From contig JAKSRW010000002.1 of assembly GCA_024403355.1 (NCBI GenBank), forward strand, positions 62,001 to 126,000: a stretch of 64,000 bases of DNA. Direction: 5' to 3'. The position numbers and the translations under genes are program-made. Position 1 is the stretch's first letter. Each line of letters opens with the position of its first letter. Source of the DNA: Lachnospiraceae bacterium (GTDB taxonomy: Bacteria; Bacillota; Clostridia; Lachnospirales; Lachnospiraceae). A model generated the notes under the pieces. The model had not been told where the DNA came from and made no database searches. It worked only from the letters and a program-made list of their open reading frames with translations. This document shows positions 51,285 through 60,378 of this stretch, piece by piece.

Positions 51285-52796
51285 ATGAGACATTTTTTTA
51301 TTGATTTGGAGAATGTAAGAAGCTACGGTCTTGAGGGAGTACTTCTTTTAAAGCCTGATGATATGGTATATGTTTTTTACAGTGATAATGCCAATACACT
51401 GACTATACCTACCATCGAAAGCTTGAATGAATCCCCTGCACAGGTAAAATATATCAAGATTAATTATCTTGGTGCGAACGCCATGGATTTCCAGATTGTC
51501 ACACTGCTTGGAGCGTCAATTGAACGCGAGAAGGCAGGCAGCTTTTATGTTATCAGTCACGATCACGGATTCAGGTCGGCGGTAAAATTCTGTGAGGGAT
51601 ATTTCACTAATTATGATATTCTTACAGGCGTATACGCGAACATTCTGACAGCTATCAATTCTGAACGAAGCGGAGCAAAAAATCAGGATGAGAATGACAA
51701 GTCAGGTTCAGGTTCCAAAAAGAACTCGAGAAGACGTAAAGGCAGGAAAAACAATGGTTCTACTGATGTAGAAACAAATAATATGACTGCTGCTTCTGAG
51801 AAGTCTTTTGAGAGTATGGGAACAGAGGATACAGCTGAGGAAGAAATGACTGATATGCCTTCGGATGTGTCTGAGCAGCCTGAGGATTCTTCTGATGAGA
51901 CTGCTTCCGGAAGAAATTCACGAAACAGAAGACGCCGTCACAGAGGCAGGGGTAAGAAGAATGCCGCTGATGCAAATGCTGAAATGAGTGCAGATAATGC
52001 TGAGGAACCGCTTGCTTTACAGGAGCAGAATGCGGCTGATGAAAGCGATGAGAGTTCTGATTCAGATTCTGCAGCAGAAACAGCTGAAAATGAAGAAAAA
52101 GCTGTAAAGAACAAAAAGTCAAGACGCAGAGGCTCAGGAAGAAGCAGAAATTCAAAAGAAGAAGCTTTGGAAAATACTTCAGCGGATGAAGGCGATGCAG
52201 GTTTAGACAATGCCGGACAGCAGTATGCGGATGCTGAACAGGAAAAGGACCAAACTGCAGACTCTTTAGGTGTTTCGGATGAAGGCGAACAGCCTGATAA
52301 TCAGAAGGCTAAAAAGAGCAGTGCAAGAAAACGCCGTGAGCGAAGAGCTAAGGCCGAACAGCATAAAAATCAGAAAGAGACTGCAGATGCTGATGAAGCA
52401 GCAAGTGACAGCGAGCCTGTGAAGAAGGGCAGAGGAAGAAAATCTTCTGCAAAGGAGACTTTTGAAAATAAGTCTTATGAAGCAGCTGATTATGCTGAAG
52501 GAAAGGCTTCGGATGCTGACGGAAAAAGCGAAGCAGCGGGAAAGAAGTCCGAGGGCAAAAAGTCTGCTAAAAATGAGCCTGCAAGCATGAAGTACGTTTA
52601 CAATGCTTTATCTGATTATCTTTCAAAATCAACAATCGATATGTATGCAAAGACTATTGATGAGGGTATCAGAAAGTCAAAAAATAAGGACGAGCTTCAT
52701 AACTTTTTTAAGAAGGTTTACGGAACGGATGAGGCAGAGGCGCTTTATCGTGTCGTGGCATCTGATTTCGATGACATGAAAAAGCATGTTAAATAA
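51285..52796 (+). CDS. NYN/PIN-like protein with long charged linker and conserved C-terminus
   Basis: A 503-residue protein. Residues 1-115 look like an NYN/PIN nuclease fold: FFIDLENV at 4-11, GANAMDFQIVTLLG near 64-77, and SHDHGFRSAVKF near 92-103, giving acidic residues for metal binding. Residues 130-425 are a low-complexity Ser/Glu/Asp/Lys/Arg linker with several RRR basic patches. About 430-503 is a helical domain (YNALSDYLSKSTIDMYAKTIDEGI...). AAAGGAGGG is nine bases before ATG. An RNase or RNA-linked role is the usual inference; the linker may bind RNA or drive condensation. Confidence 0.78.
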   Translation: MRHFFIDLENVRSYGLEGVLLLKPDDMVYVFYSDNANTLTIPTIESLNESPAQVKYIKINYLGANAMDFQIVTLLGASIEREKAGSFYVISHDHGFRSAVKFCEGYFTNYDILTGVYANILTAINSERSGAKNQDENDKSGSGSKKNSRRRKGRKNNGSTDVETNNMTAASEKSFESMGTEDTAEEEMTDMPSDVSEQPEDSSDETASGRNSRNRRRRHRGRGKKNAADANAEMSADNAEEPLALQEQNAADESDESSDSDSAAETAENEEKAVKNKKSRRRGSGRSRNSKEEALENTSADEGDAGLDNAGQQYADAEQEKDQTADSLGVSDEGEQPDNQKAKKSSARKRRERRAKAEQHKNQKETADADEAASDSEPVKKGRGRKSSAKETFENKSYEAADYAEGKASDADGKSEAAGKKSEGKKSAKNEPASMKYVYNALSDYLSKSTIDMYAKTIDEGIRKSKNKDELHNFFKKVYGTDEAEALYRVVASDFDDMKKHVK

Positions 52797-52822
52797 GGCC
52801 GGGATATTTTAAGACTGCAAAT

Positions 52823-52874
52823 AAAGAAAAAGACATATGAAAAATGATTTGCGTTTTTCATATGTCTTTCTTTT
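52823..52874. terminator. Bidirectional terminator, convergent genes
   Basis: A stem of about 20 bases, AAAGAAAAAGACATATGAAAA with its complement ending TTTCTTTT, lies between the NYN gene and the convergent DMT gene; each arm gives a T run on one strand. Confidence 0.8.
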
Positions 52875-52909
52875 ATGTCTTTCTTTTATGTCTTTCTTTT
52901 ATTTCTTTC
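52862..52909. repeat. 13-bp tandem repeat
   Basis: ATGTCTTTCTTTT occurs three times in perfect register (52862, 52875, 52888) and then a diverged partial copy. The last part overlaps the stop end of the DMT gene. Confidence 0.9.
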
Positions 52910-53828
52910 TCGGCATCGGAATCTGAGCCAGAACTATTGCGATGAATACTATGCAGCAGCCGAGGATTTCCTTCAGGGACATTGTATCACCGAGGAAAAG
53001 CCAGGCGGTTATTACGGAAAATACGGATTCCAGACTAAGCAACAGTGACGCTACAACAGGCTGCGTATTTTTCTGGCCGATAATCTGCAGGGTATAAGCA
53101 ATTCCGCAGGAAAACACACCCGCATAGAGTATGGGAATTGCGCAGTCTATAATGCCTGAAAGCTCGACATTTTCTGTAAAGAACATTATTGCAGCGCAGA
53201 TTACGCCTGCGGTAAAAAATTGTATGCAGGATACCTTGACACCGTTCAGGCTTCCCGCTTTCCTGTCAATTACGATAATATGGAAGGTGAATGCTATGGC
53301 GCAGAGGATTTCCATAATGTCACCCGGACTTAATCCTGCTTCATCAAAGGAGGTCAGCAGATACATTCCGACAACCGCAAGTATCGCGCTTATCCAGGTA
53401 AAAAGGCTGCCGCGTTTTCCTAAAAATATTTCGAAAATAGGCACTAAAATAACGTAAAGAGCAGTGATGAAGCCGGCTTTTCCTGCGGATGCACCAAGGC
53501 TTATGCCTATCTGCTGAAGAGATGAGGCCACGGCAAGTATTATACCGCAGAGGATACCGACAAGCAGATGCTCTTTGAAGCTGTCGCTGTAGGAAGCGGA
53601 GCCTGCGGACTTATCCTGAAGCGTATTTTGTTCTGACGCATGCTTATTTCTTCGTAATCTATCGGTAATTAATACCGGCGGAATCAGCACGAGTCCGCCT
53701 ATTATGAAACGTGTGGCGTTAAAAGTAAATGGGCCTACATATTCTGTGCTGGCGCTCTGTGCAGAGAATGCTGCGCCCCAGATGAAGGCTGCAAGTACAA
53801 GAATTAAATTAGAACGTAGTCTTTTCAT
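52899..53828 (-). CDS. DMT superfamily (EamA) transporter
   Basis: A 309-residue membrane protein with about ten hydrophobic helices in two EamA halves: LILVLAAFIWGAAFSAQS with the family Trp-Gly segment, and the second half ending LFLGDTMSLKEILGCCIVFIAIVLAQ. Between them a charged loop at about 70-90. Metabolite exporter of unknown substrate. AGGTGA lies before the ATG. It differs in sequence from the DMT protein at 17378. It stands alone, convergent to the NYN gene. Confidence 0.88.
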   Translation of the reverse strand: MKRLRSNLILVLAAFIWGAAFSAQSASTEYVGPFTFNATRFIIGGLVLIPPVLITDRLRRNKHASEQNTLQDKSAGSASYSDSFKEHLLVGILCGIILAVASSLQQIGISLGASAGKAGFITALYVILVPIFEIFLGKRGSLFTWISAILAVVGMYLLTSFDEAGLSPGDIMEILCAIAFTFHIIVIDRKAGSLNGVKVSCIQFFTAGVICAAIMFFTENVELSGIIDCAIPILYAGVFSCGIAYTLQIIGQKNTQPVVASLLLSLESVFSVITAWLFLGDTMSLKEILGCCIVFIAIVLAQIPMPRKK

Positions 53829-53930
53829 GATTTTTCACCTAATGCAACGAATGCAATTTCAAATAAACGCTAACATTACACCATATATGCTTTAAGAAGT
53901 CAAGGATAATCCACAATAGAATGATATGAC

Positions 53931-54123
53931 GTCGGGGTCAAAAGCATTGCCCCCGACTTAATACACGCATTTCTTCGCACTTTGTGCTCCCGAAATGCTA
54001 AAAACATTCAAAATCCGCTCATTTTTCAATGAAAAATGGCTACTTTTTCATGTTTTTGCGTGTCATAAAGGCCTTCAATGCTCTTACAAGCAAGCTTGAC
54101 GAGCATTTTTGACCTTTTGACCC
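53931..54123. repeat. 190-bp inverted-repeat element with four internal hairpins
   Basis: The ends GGGTCAAAAG (53935-53944) and CTTTTGACCC (54114-54123) form a 10-bp inverted repeat. Inside are GCATTTC/GAAATGC (53967/53992) around GCAC/GTGC, AAAAACAT/ATGTTTTT (54000/54050) around CATTTTTC/GAAAAATG (54020/54031), and AATGCTC/GAGCATT (54077/54101). An alternative GTCGGGG/CCCCGAC hairpin competes at the left end. It encodes no protein. Either a MITE-like element or a structured RNA. The rest of the 53829-54382 gap is AT-rich, with the promoter at 54262 near its right end. Confidence 0.65.
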
Positions 54124-54261
54124 TTGTATCATGATATCTGATTATTAAGTAGAATTCTAATGATATTTCAAATTGTATATATAATTAATACAATTATTTA
54201 CTCAATAAACTGTCTTTATAGTGAATTATAAATAATAAACAGAGGGTAATCTAAAAATTAG

Positions 54262-54290
54262 TTGAAAAAATCGGAAAAACGTGGTAATAT
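54262..54290 (+). promoter_or_regulatory. Promoter for the REC-GGDEF-EAL-PAS gene
   Basis: TTGAAA at 54262-54267, 17-base spacer, TAATAT at 54285-54290. The leader to the ATG is about 85 bases, long enough for control, but no known riboswitch core is visible. Confidence 0.65.
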
Positions 54291-54382
54291 ATTTGCATAA
54301 TGAGGATTATGGGGTAATCTCTCATTTATTCAATTGAGGGGGACCGCAGGAGTATTAATATTTGCGGTAGATTGGAGTTTAC

Positions 54383-56902
54383 ATGGATAGTTCCGGAAAA
54401 ATCAGAATCCTTATAATCGAGGATTCTTATATTGACAGACTGCTTCTGTCGGAAGCGTTTAAGGGACGCTACAGTATAATTACAGCGAACAATGGAGTAG
54501 AGGGTCTTAATGTTCTTGGCAGCAATGATGAAATAGGACTTGTTCTGCTTGATTTAGCCATGCCCAAAATGGATGGCTTTGAAGTGCTGTCTGCCATGAA
54601 ATCCAATCCCAAGACCTGCAATATCCCTGTTATCGTAGTAACCTCAAGTGATGATACCGATAATCAGATTCGTGCACTTGATTTAGGCGCCTACGATGTT
54701 CTTTTTAAACCCCTTAACACACGTCTTGTAATCCACCGTGTTCAGAATATTTTCACCCAGCTTGCCGTTAATAGCATTAATGAGCCTGAAAAGCTTTACC
54801 AGCATGTTATCGCACAGAGTGAAATAGACGAAAAGACCGGCATTTATAACCGTCATAAGTTTATCAAGGAGACCGATAAGCTGCTGAATGAAAATCCCGA
54901 TAAGAAATACTATATTTTCATGTGGGATGTTGACGGATTTAAGGTTCTTAATGATGCCTGCGGTACGGCGGAGGGTGACAGACTGCTTGCCTGTATGGGT
55001 AAGGCATGCAAAGCCATTGCAGTTCCCGGCATAGTATACGGACGCTGGGAGGCCGATCATTTTGTGGCCTGTATAGATGATGAAACCTACCGTAATTACG
55101 GTATCATAGAGAAGATTGTAGATAAGTTTGATTTTGATAATCCTTACTTTAATACTCAGCTTCGTCTGGGTATCTATTCCGTAGACGACCATTATCTCGA
55201 TGTACGCATTATGTGCGACCGTGCTTTGATGGCGCTGAAGTCTACAAAGGGAAGCTACACCAGACATCATGCCTTTTTTGATGAGTCGATGCGTGCGCAG
55301 CTGGTTGAGGAGCGCCAGATTGTAAATGAGTGTGCAAGCGCACTGGAAAAAGGCCAGTTTGTGGTATATTTACAGCCGCAGTACGATTATTCAAAGGGTT
55401 ATCTGCACGGAGCAGAGGCGCTTATCCGCTGGCTGCATCCGAAAAAGGGTCTTATTCCGCCCAATAAATTTATACCTATTTTTGAGAAGAACGGTTTTAT
55501 TACCCGTCTGGATGAATATGTCTGGGAGCAGGTATGCAAGCTTCAGCATAACTGGATAGAGCAGGGGCTGAAAATTGTACCTATTTCGGTTAATGTATCC
55601 CGTGTTGATATAAGCAGCAATCATTTGTGTGAGTTCCTTGAGGAACTGATAAATAAATATGAGATTCCAAAGTCAAGTATCAGACTTGAAATCACGGAGT
55701 CGGCATACATGGACAATCCCAAGCTTCTGATTGAATCGGTTAAAAAGATTCAGAGTATGGGCTTCAGTGTGGAAATGGATGATTTCGGCAGCGGATATTC
55801 TTCACTTAATACTCTTAAGGATGTACCGGTAGATATGCTTAAGCTGGATATGAAGTTCCTTGAGGACGGAAACAATGAGGACCGCGGCGGCAGCATCTTA
55901 AGCTCGGTTGTCAGAATGTCGAACTGGCTGAAGCTTCCCGTAATAGCGGAGGGTGTTGAAACCAAGAGCCAGGCCGACTATCTTAAGAGCATAGGCTGTG
56001 TGTTCATGCAGGGCTACTATTTTGCAAGGCCCATGCCTATAAGCGAATATGAGGTTATTCTGAAGAATAATATAGAGAGCGAAGAGAACGAGCCCATGTT
56101 TAACGATGATATTTCGGGAGCATATGAGTTCCTGAATGCATCCACGCAGGCCACGCTTGTATTCAACAGCTTCGTGGGAGGAGCGGCTATTGTTGAGTAT
56201 AACGGAGAGCTTCTTGAGGCTATCCGTGTAAATGACAGGTTCTATTCGGCTCTCGGTGTAATGAATACTTATTTTACGAGCCGCAAGGTTAATCTGCTGG
56301 ATGCCTTTGATGAAAAGAACAGAGAGACGCTTATTAAGGCAATAGACAGGGCTATTTCGGATAAATCAGAAAGCAACTGTGAGGTCTGCTCGAAGGACTT
56401 CTTTAAGAAGAATGAGGACCTCTGGCTTAAAATCAGAATCAGACTTCTGGCTGTTACCGCGGATAAATATCTGATGTATATGGCAGTTGATAATATCACT
56501 CAGAAGATGAACCTTATTTCTGAGAATATTCAGCTTTCGGAGCAGCTTCTTGTAATAATGAACAATATTCCGAGCGGTATCATTGATTACGAAATCAGGG
56601 ACGGAAGAGCAGGTATTATCTTCTTTAATGATAATGTGCCCGCTATGTTCGGATACAGCCGTGATGAATATGAAGAGCTTTTTACAAAGAGTCCGGAGAA
56701 GACTGTTCATCCCGATGACAGACAATTATACGAAGAAACGGTGATGAGAGGCATTACAAACGGTGATAGCGGATTCAGCATTAAGTTCCGCCATCTTTGC
56801 AAGGACGGCTGCTATAAGACGGTAAGCTTTGGCGGAAATATCACCAGGAAGAATGACAAGGCGGTATTCATCAGCGGTATTATAAATGAAATTAAAGAAT
56901 AA
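54383..56902 (+). CDS. Response regulator REC-GGDEF(degenerate)-EAL-PAS
   Basis: An 839-residue signalling protein. Residues 1-125 are a receiver domain with phospho-acceptor Asp57 in LLDLAMPKMDG. About 145-300 is a GGDEF domain whose loop reads GRWEADHF, so it is catalytically dead. About 320-560 is an EAL domain with AEALIRW, NVSRVDIS, EITES, MDDFGSGYSSL, LKLDMKFL and EGVET, with intact ligands. The C-terminal 270 residues include a PAS domain (NIPSGIIDYEIRDG...MFGYSRDEYEEL...VHPDDR). RBS GGAG is eight bases before the ATG. Signal kinase is not linked; the hybrid kinase at 61054 is one candidate. Confidence 0.9.
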   Translation: MDSSGKIRILIIEDSYIDRLLLSEAFKGRYSIITANNGVEGLNVLGSNDEIGLVLLDLAMPKMDGFEVLSAMKSNPKTCNIPVIVVTSSDDTDNQIRALDLGAYDVLFKPLNTRLVIHRVQNIFTQLAVNSINEPEKLYQHVIAQSEIDEKTGIYNRHKFIKETDKLLNENPDKKYYIFMWDVDGFKVLNDACGTAEGDRLLACMGKACKAIAVPGIVYGRWEADHFVACIDDETYRNYGIIEKIVDKFDFDNPYFNTQLRLGIYSVDDHYLDVRIMCDRALMALKSTKGSYTRHHAFFDESMRAQLVEERQIVNECASALEKGQFVVYLQPQYDYSKGYLHGAEALIRWLHPKKGLIPPNKFIPIFEKNGFITRLDEYVWEQVCKLQHNWIEQGLKIVPISVNVSRVDISSNHLCEFLEELINKYEIPKSSIRLEITESAYMDNPKLLIESVKKIQSMGFSVEMDDFGSGYSSLNTLKDVPVDMLKLDMKFLEDGNNEDRGGSILSSVVRMSNWLKLPVIAEGVETKSQADYLKSIGCVFMQGYYFARPMPISEYEVILKNNIESEENEPMFNDDISGAYEFLNASTQATLVFNSFVGGAAIVEYNGELLEAIRVNDRFYSALGVMNTYFTSRKVNLLDAFDEKNRETLIKAIDRAISDKSESNCEVCSKDFFKKNEDLWLKIRIRLLAVTADKYLMYMAVDNITQKMNLISENIQLSEQLLVIMNNIPSGIIDYEIRDGRAGIIFFNDNVPAMFGYSRDEYEELFTKSPEKTVHPDDRQLYEETVMRGITNGDSGFSIKFRHLCKDGCYKTVSFGGNITRKNDKAVFISGIINEIKE

Positions 56903-56910
56903 ATGATTAC

Positions 56911-56941
56911 AGGGGGGCTGTGAAGGTGTTCATAGCCCTCT
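56911..56941 (+). other. Hairpin between the response regulator and tldD
   Basis: AGGGGGGCTGTGAA pairs with TTCATAGCCCTCT apart from one or two mismatches, loop GGTG, without a T run; it may be a weak terminator or a stability element. Confidence 0.5.
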
Positions 56942-56963
56942 GTTATGTAAGAAAGGAAGATGT

Positions 56964-58310
56964 ATGAAATTAAAACTGAATTTCCCAAAGGATTTATATT
57001 CGGATGTCAGAGTCGAGGAGAATTATTCTATATGGTTCAGTAATGAGAACGGTGAGGTGGATAGGGACGGAGACTGTGAGAAAAAGGGTGCTATGATCCG
57101 TGTTTTTGACGGAGAGCTCTGGTATACCGCTTCGACGAACGACCTGAACGGTATTCAGGAGGAGCTTGATAGTCTGGCAAAGCTTGCAAAGCCTAATCCC
57201 GATATTTATGAGAATCCTGAAATAAAGCTTCTTGAGGTAAATAAGGACAGTGTATTTAAGTTTACGGGAGAGAATGATGTCCGTAATTACACAAGAAACG
57301 ATTTTAAGGAGCTGGTGGATTATTATATCGATAATTGTATTGACTGCTCAATACCTGAGATGAATTTCTGGAATGTTGCAGCAAATGCCGTGCATTTTGA
57401 ATACAGCTTTTATTCAAGCAAGGGTGCAGAAATCGAGTATGACAGCCAGGAAACAAGAATAGGAGCGGTAGAAGCATTTACCGTGGACGGGGCTACCACC
57501 TACGGCTATAAGATTATTATGAAGCCTTGCTTTGAGGAGCTTAAGGGCCATGAGGAGGCCGTTAATAAAAAGATGCAGGAAAGCCTGAATTATGCTAAAA
57601 ATGCGGTGGATGTTGAGCCCGGAGATTACTGCTGTGTGCTTGCTCCGTTTGTTACCGCAATGTTCACCCATGAGAGCTTCGGACATAAGAGCGAGTCAGA
57701 CTTTATGCTTAATGATAAAACCCTTCAGGATGAGTGGGTTATGGGTAAAAAGGTTGGTACCGAGCTTGTTTCGATATGCGATGACGGTTCATTAAATAAT
57801 CATGGCTATAAGCCCTATGATGATCAGGGAACAAAGGCACGCGAAACCTGGCTGATAAAGGACGGTGTTCTCACAGGACGTCTTCATGATGCACAGTCGG
57901 CATCGATTCTTAATGAGGAGCTTACAGGCAACTGCAGGGCACAGGATTACACCTGTACACCTGTTGTGCGTATGACAAATACCTATATGAAGGGCGGAAC
58001 TACCCCTATTGCCAATATTTTTGACGGTATTAAGGATGGTATTTTTGTGGCAGATTCAGGTTCGGGAACCGGTCAGGCCATGTTTACGATTCGTCCCAAT
58101 ATCTGTTACAGAATCAGGGACGGTAAGGTTTGTGAGCCTGTTCGTGTGAATGTTATTAACGGAAATGTTTTTAAGACACTTTTTGATATTGAGGCAATTG
58201 CGGATGATTTTGTGCTCTGCAATGAGCTTGTATGCGGAAAGTCGGGACAGAGTGTTCCGGTATCGGCCGGAGGCCCCACAATTCGTGTAAAGAGTCTGAC
58301 AGTAAATTAA
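56964..58310 (+). CDS. tldD: TldD-type metalloprotease subunit
   Basis: A 448-residue member of the TldD/PmbA family, which with its partner forms a heterodimeric zinc protease acting on flexible peptides. The active-site HExxxH motif is H236-E237-S-F-G-H240 in FTHESFGHKSESDFM; GSGTGQAMFTIRPN near 360 and a Cys near 395 complete the family pattern. AAGGAAG lies before the ATG. The tldE gene follows by 70 bases. Substrates in other bacteria include RiPP precursors and antitoxins; none is encoded nearby. Confidence 0.92.
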   Translation: MKLKLNFPKDLYSDVRVEENYSIWFSNENGEVDRDGDCEKKGAMIRVFDGELWYTASTNDLNGIQEELDSLAKLAKPNPDIYENPEIKLLEVNKDSVFKFTGENDVRNYTRNDFKELVDYYIDNCIDCSIPEMNFWNVAANAVHFEYSFYSSKGAEIEYDSQETRIGAVEAFTVDGATTYGYKIIMKPCFEELKGHEEAVNKKMQESLNYAKNAVDVEPGDYCCVLAPFVTAMFTHESFGHKSESDFMLNDKTLQDEWVMGKKVGTELVSICDDGSLNNHGYKPYDDQGTKARETWLIKDGVLTGRLHDAQSASILNEELTGNCRAQDYTCTPVVRMTNTYMKGGTTPIANIFDGIKDGIFVADSGSGTGQAMFTIRPNICYRIRDGKVCEPVRVNVINGNVFKTLFDIEAIADDFVLCNELVCGKSGQSVPVSAGGPTIRVKSLTVN

Positions 58311-58380
58311 CAGACCTATTTGCTGAATTAACTGCAGACGCCGGATTATTTATGGAAAACAGAAGGGTATGGTTATTAAT

Positions 58381-59595
58381 ATGAGAGAACGTTTAACAAC
58401 GATTAATGAATCTACTGAAATAAAATATCAGGAAGGAAAAAAGGTTGCCGTAAGCAAGAATAAAAAGATTTCGAATTCCTTCCGTGTATATAAAAACGAT
58501 TGTGTAGGTATCAGCTATCAGCTCGGAGAGGTAAAGGATGAGGATGGCTTTGCGAGGGCGGAAAAGGCACTTGAAAGGCAGCGTCCGTATCCTTTCGGAC
58601 TTGAAAGCGGTGTGAGACACCGTGATAAGACAGAGAGCAGTATTTCGGATTCTGAGCTTGTGGAAATCGCGGAAGAGTGTATGGGTTATCTGAACAGGAC
58701 TTATCCGGACTACAGCTTCCATGGCACGGTTATGTGGGAGAGTCAGCTGTCCACAAGAACAAATGACATGGGCATGGATTATAGCAATAAGGATGCCGCA
58801 ATCAATGTTGGCTTTGATTTTAAGCATAAGGACAGTAAGGATATTTCGGACGGAGAATTCCATTTCAGCCTTCGTAAATATGATAACAAGGTATTTTTCA
58901 AAATGGCCGATGATTATCTGGCGAACTTTAGGAAGATGGTAGATTTCCCTGATGAAATCATCATAGATGAGCAGTATTACGGAATCGTCGGTACGCTCGG
59001 AAATCATCTGTCAGGTGAAAACATCAGCAGAAAAACCTCGCTTCTTGCGGATAAAGTGGGAGAGAAGGTATTTGCTGACGGCTTTACCCTTACGCATGAT
59101 GTAACGGACAAGGAGTGCTGGTTTAATCCCTTCTGGGACGGCGAGGGAGTAACCTTTAAGGATGATAAGCTTGTACTTATTCAGAACGGCAAAATCCTTA
59201 CAGGCTATGCTGACAAGCGCGATGCGGCAAGGTTCGGAATTAACCACACGGGTCCTGCGTATGCAGACTATACGGATATTCCCGGAGCGGGCGGACTGAA
59301 TATGAGAATCGACAGGTCTGATAAAACGGTTAAGGAGCTTTTGGACGGAAGATATGCCGTAATCCCCGTAATGTCCTATGGCGGAGGATTTAATGAAAAG
59401 GGTGAGTATACAATGCCTGTTCATGCAAGTCTTCTTTTTGATGGTGAAAAGGTGCTCGGAAAGCTTCCTCCGTTCACTATTATCAGCAATATGTTTGATA
59501 TTTACGGTAAGGATTTTATCGGCGTAAGCGCAGACCAGCCGATTTATAATGACAAGCAGCTGCTTTACATGGTTATGCGCGGAGAAATGAAATAA
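58381..59595 (+). CDS. pmbA: TldE/PmbA partner subunit
   Basis: A 404-residue PmbA/TldE subunit without the HExxxH motif, which pairs with TldD. Family features: GLESGVRHRDKTESSISD in the N-terminal half, and SLLADKVGEKVF, GAGGLNMRID and SYGGGFNEKGEYTMPV in the C-terminal half, with the last carrying the conserved Gly-rich segment. An in-frame ATG at 58369 sits one base after GAAGGG; ATG 58381 at 13 bases is preferred. It is very likely co-transcribed with tldD. Confidence 0.88.
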   Translation: MRERLTTINESTEIKYQEGKKVAVSKNKKISNSFRVYKNDCVGISYQLGEVKDEDGFARAEKALERQRPYPFGLESGVRHRDKTESSISDSELVEIAEECMGYLNRTYPDYSFHGTVMWESQLSTRTNDMGMDYSNKDAAINVGFDFKHKDSKDISDGEFHFSLRKYDNKVFFKMADDYLANFRKMVDFPDEIIIDEQYYGIVGTLGNHLSGENISRKTSLLADKVGEKVFADGFTLTHDVTDKECWFNPFWDGEGVTFKDDKLVLIQNGKILTGYADKRDAARFGINHTGPAYADYTDIPGAGGLNMRIDRSDKTVKELLDGRYAVIPVMSYGGGFNEKGEYTMPVHASLLFDGEKVLGKLPPFTIISNMFDIYGKDFIGVSADQPIYNDKQLLYMVMRGEMK

Positions 59596-59633
59596 TAATC
59601 GGTTTGCAGTGCAGGCAGAAGGGGATGAAAAAT

Positions 59634-60320
59634 ATGGAGACAATTAAGTTATTTGAGAATACCTGGGCTTTTGATGAGGGCGGTGTAAGATTTTTCCTGC
59701 TGGCGGGAAATGAACAGGCGCTTCTCATTGACAGCGGTATGCAGACAAAAAATGCTAAGGAGCTGGCGGCAGAGCTTACTAAGCTTCCGATAAAGCTGAT
59801 TAATACGCATGCGGACAGGGATCATACCGGCAGTAATGCAGAGTTTGATGAGGTTTATATGAATCCTGCGGAGACAGTGAATTATTACCAGAAGGGGGCT
59901 CCTTCGGGAAGAATCGTAGCGGTAGATGATAAGGATATAATTGATCTGGGAGACCGTGAGCTCGAAATTATTGCAATTCCCGGACATACCCCCGGAAGTA
60001 TCGCTGTACTGGATAAAAAGAGCGGGGCGCTTTTCTCGGGAGACCCCGTTCAGGACGGTAACATATACATGTTTGGACCCTGCAGGGAGATGCATGCATA
60101 TATATTAAGTATTGAAAAGCTGGAAAGACTCAGTGATAAATACACAACGATTTATCCTTCTCACGGCTCACTTACCGTATCAAAGGATATTCTTCCGAAG
60201 CTTCGTGAGGGTGCTAAAAAGGTTCTGGCAGGTGAGATAGAGGCTGAGACTATAGACCTTTGGGGCAACAAGGTTAATCTCTATAAGGTCGGTGTGGCAG
60301 GCTTTTTGTATGACGAATAA
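59634..60320 (+). CDS. MBL-fold hydrolase
   Basis: A 228-residue metallo-beta-lactamase-fold protein. Its metal motif is NTHADRDHTG near 58-67 (HxDxDH variant), with IPGHTPGSIAVLD and SGDPVQD as later ligands and PSHG near the end. It is distinct from the MBL protein at 28023. ATG 59634 is nine bases after AAGGGG. It follows tldE by 38 bases, so it may be the third gene of that transcript. Substrate unknown. Confidence 0.88.
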   Translation: METIKLFENTWAFDEGGVRFFLLAGNEQALLIDSGMQTKNAKELAAELTKLPIKLINTHADRDHTGSNAEFDEVYMNPAETVNYYQKGAPSGRIVAVDDKDIIDLGDRELEIIAIPGHTPGSIAVLDKKSGALFSGDPVQDGNIYMFGPCREMHAYILSIEKLERLSDKYTTIYPSHGSLTVSKDILPKLREGAKKVLAGEIEAETIDLWGNKVNLYKVGVAGFLYDE

Positions 60321-60325
60321 GAAAA

Positions 60326-60370
60326 AGGGCGAATGAAATGAAATCTCATCTTCATTCGCCCTGATTTTTT
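60326..60370. terminator. Bidirectional terminator
   Basis: AGGGCGAATGAA pairs with TTCATTCGCCCT over 12 bases, with A and T tracts on either side, between the MBL gene and the convergent rubrerythrin. Confidence 0.88.
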
Positions 60371-60378
60371 GTTAAATA

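Noticed and set aside
52862..52909. CRISPR array
   Set aside because: Units are 13 bases, directly tandem, with no spacers and no cas genes in the window.
54291..54382. c-di-GMP riboswitch in the leader of the EAL gene
   Set aside because: The GEMM-I and GEMM-II conserved cores are absent.
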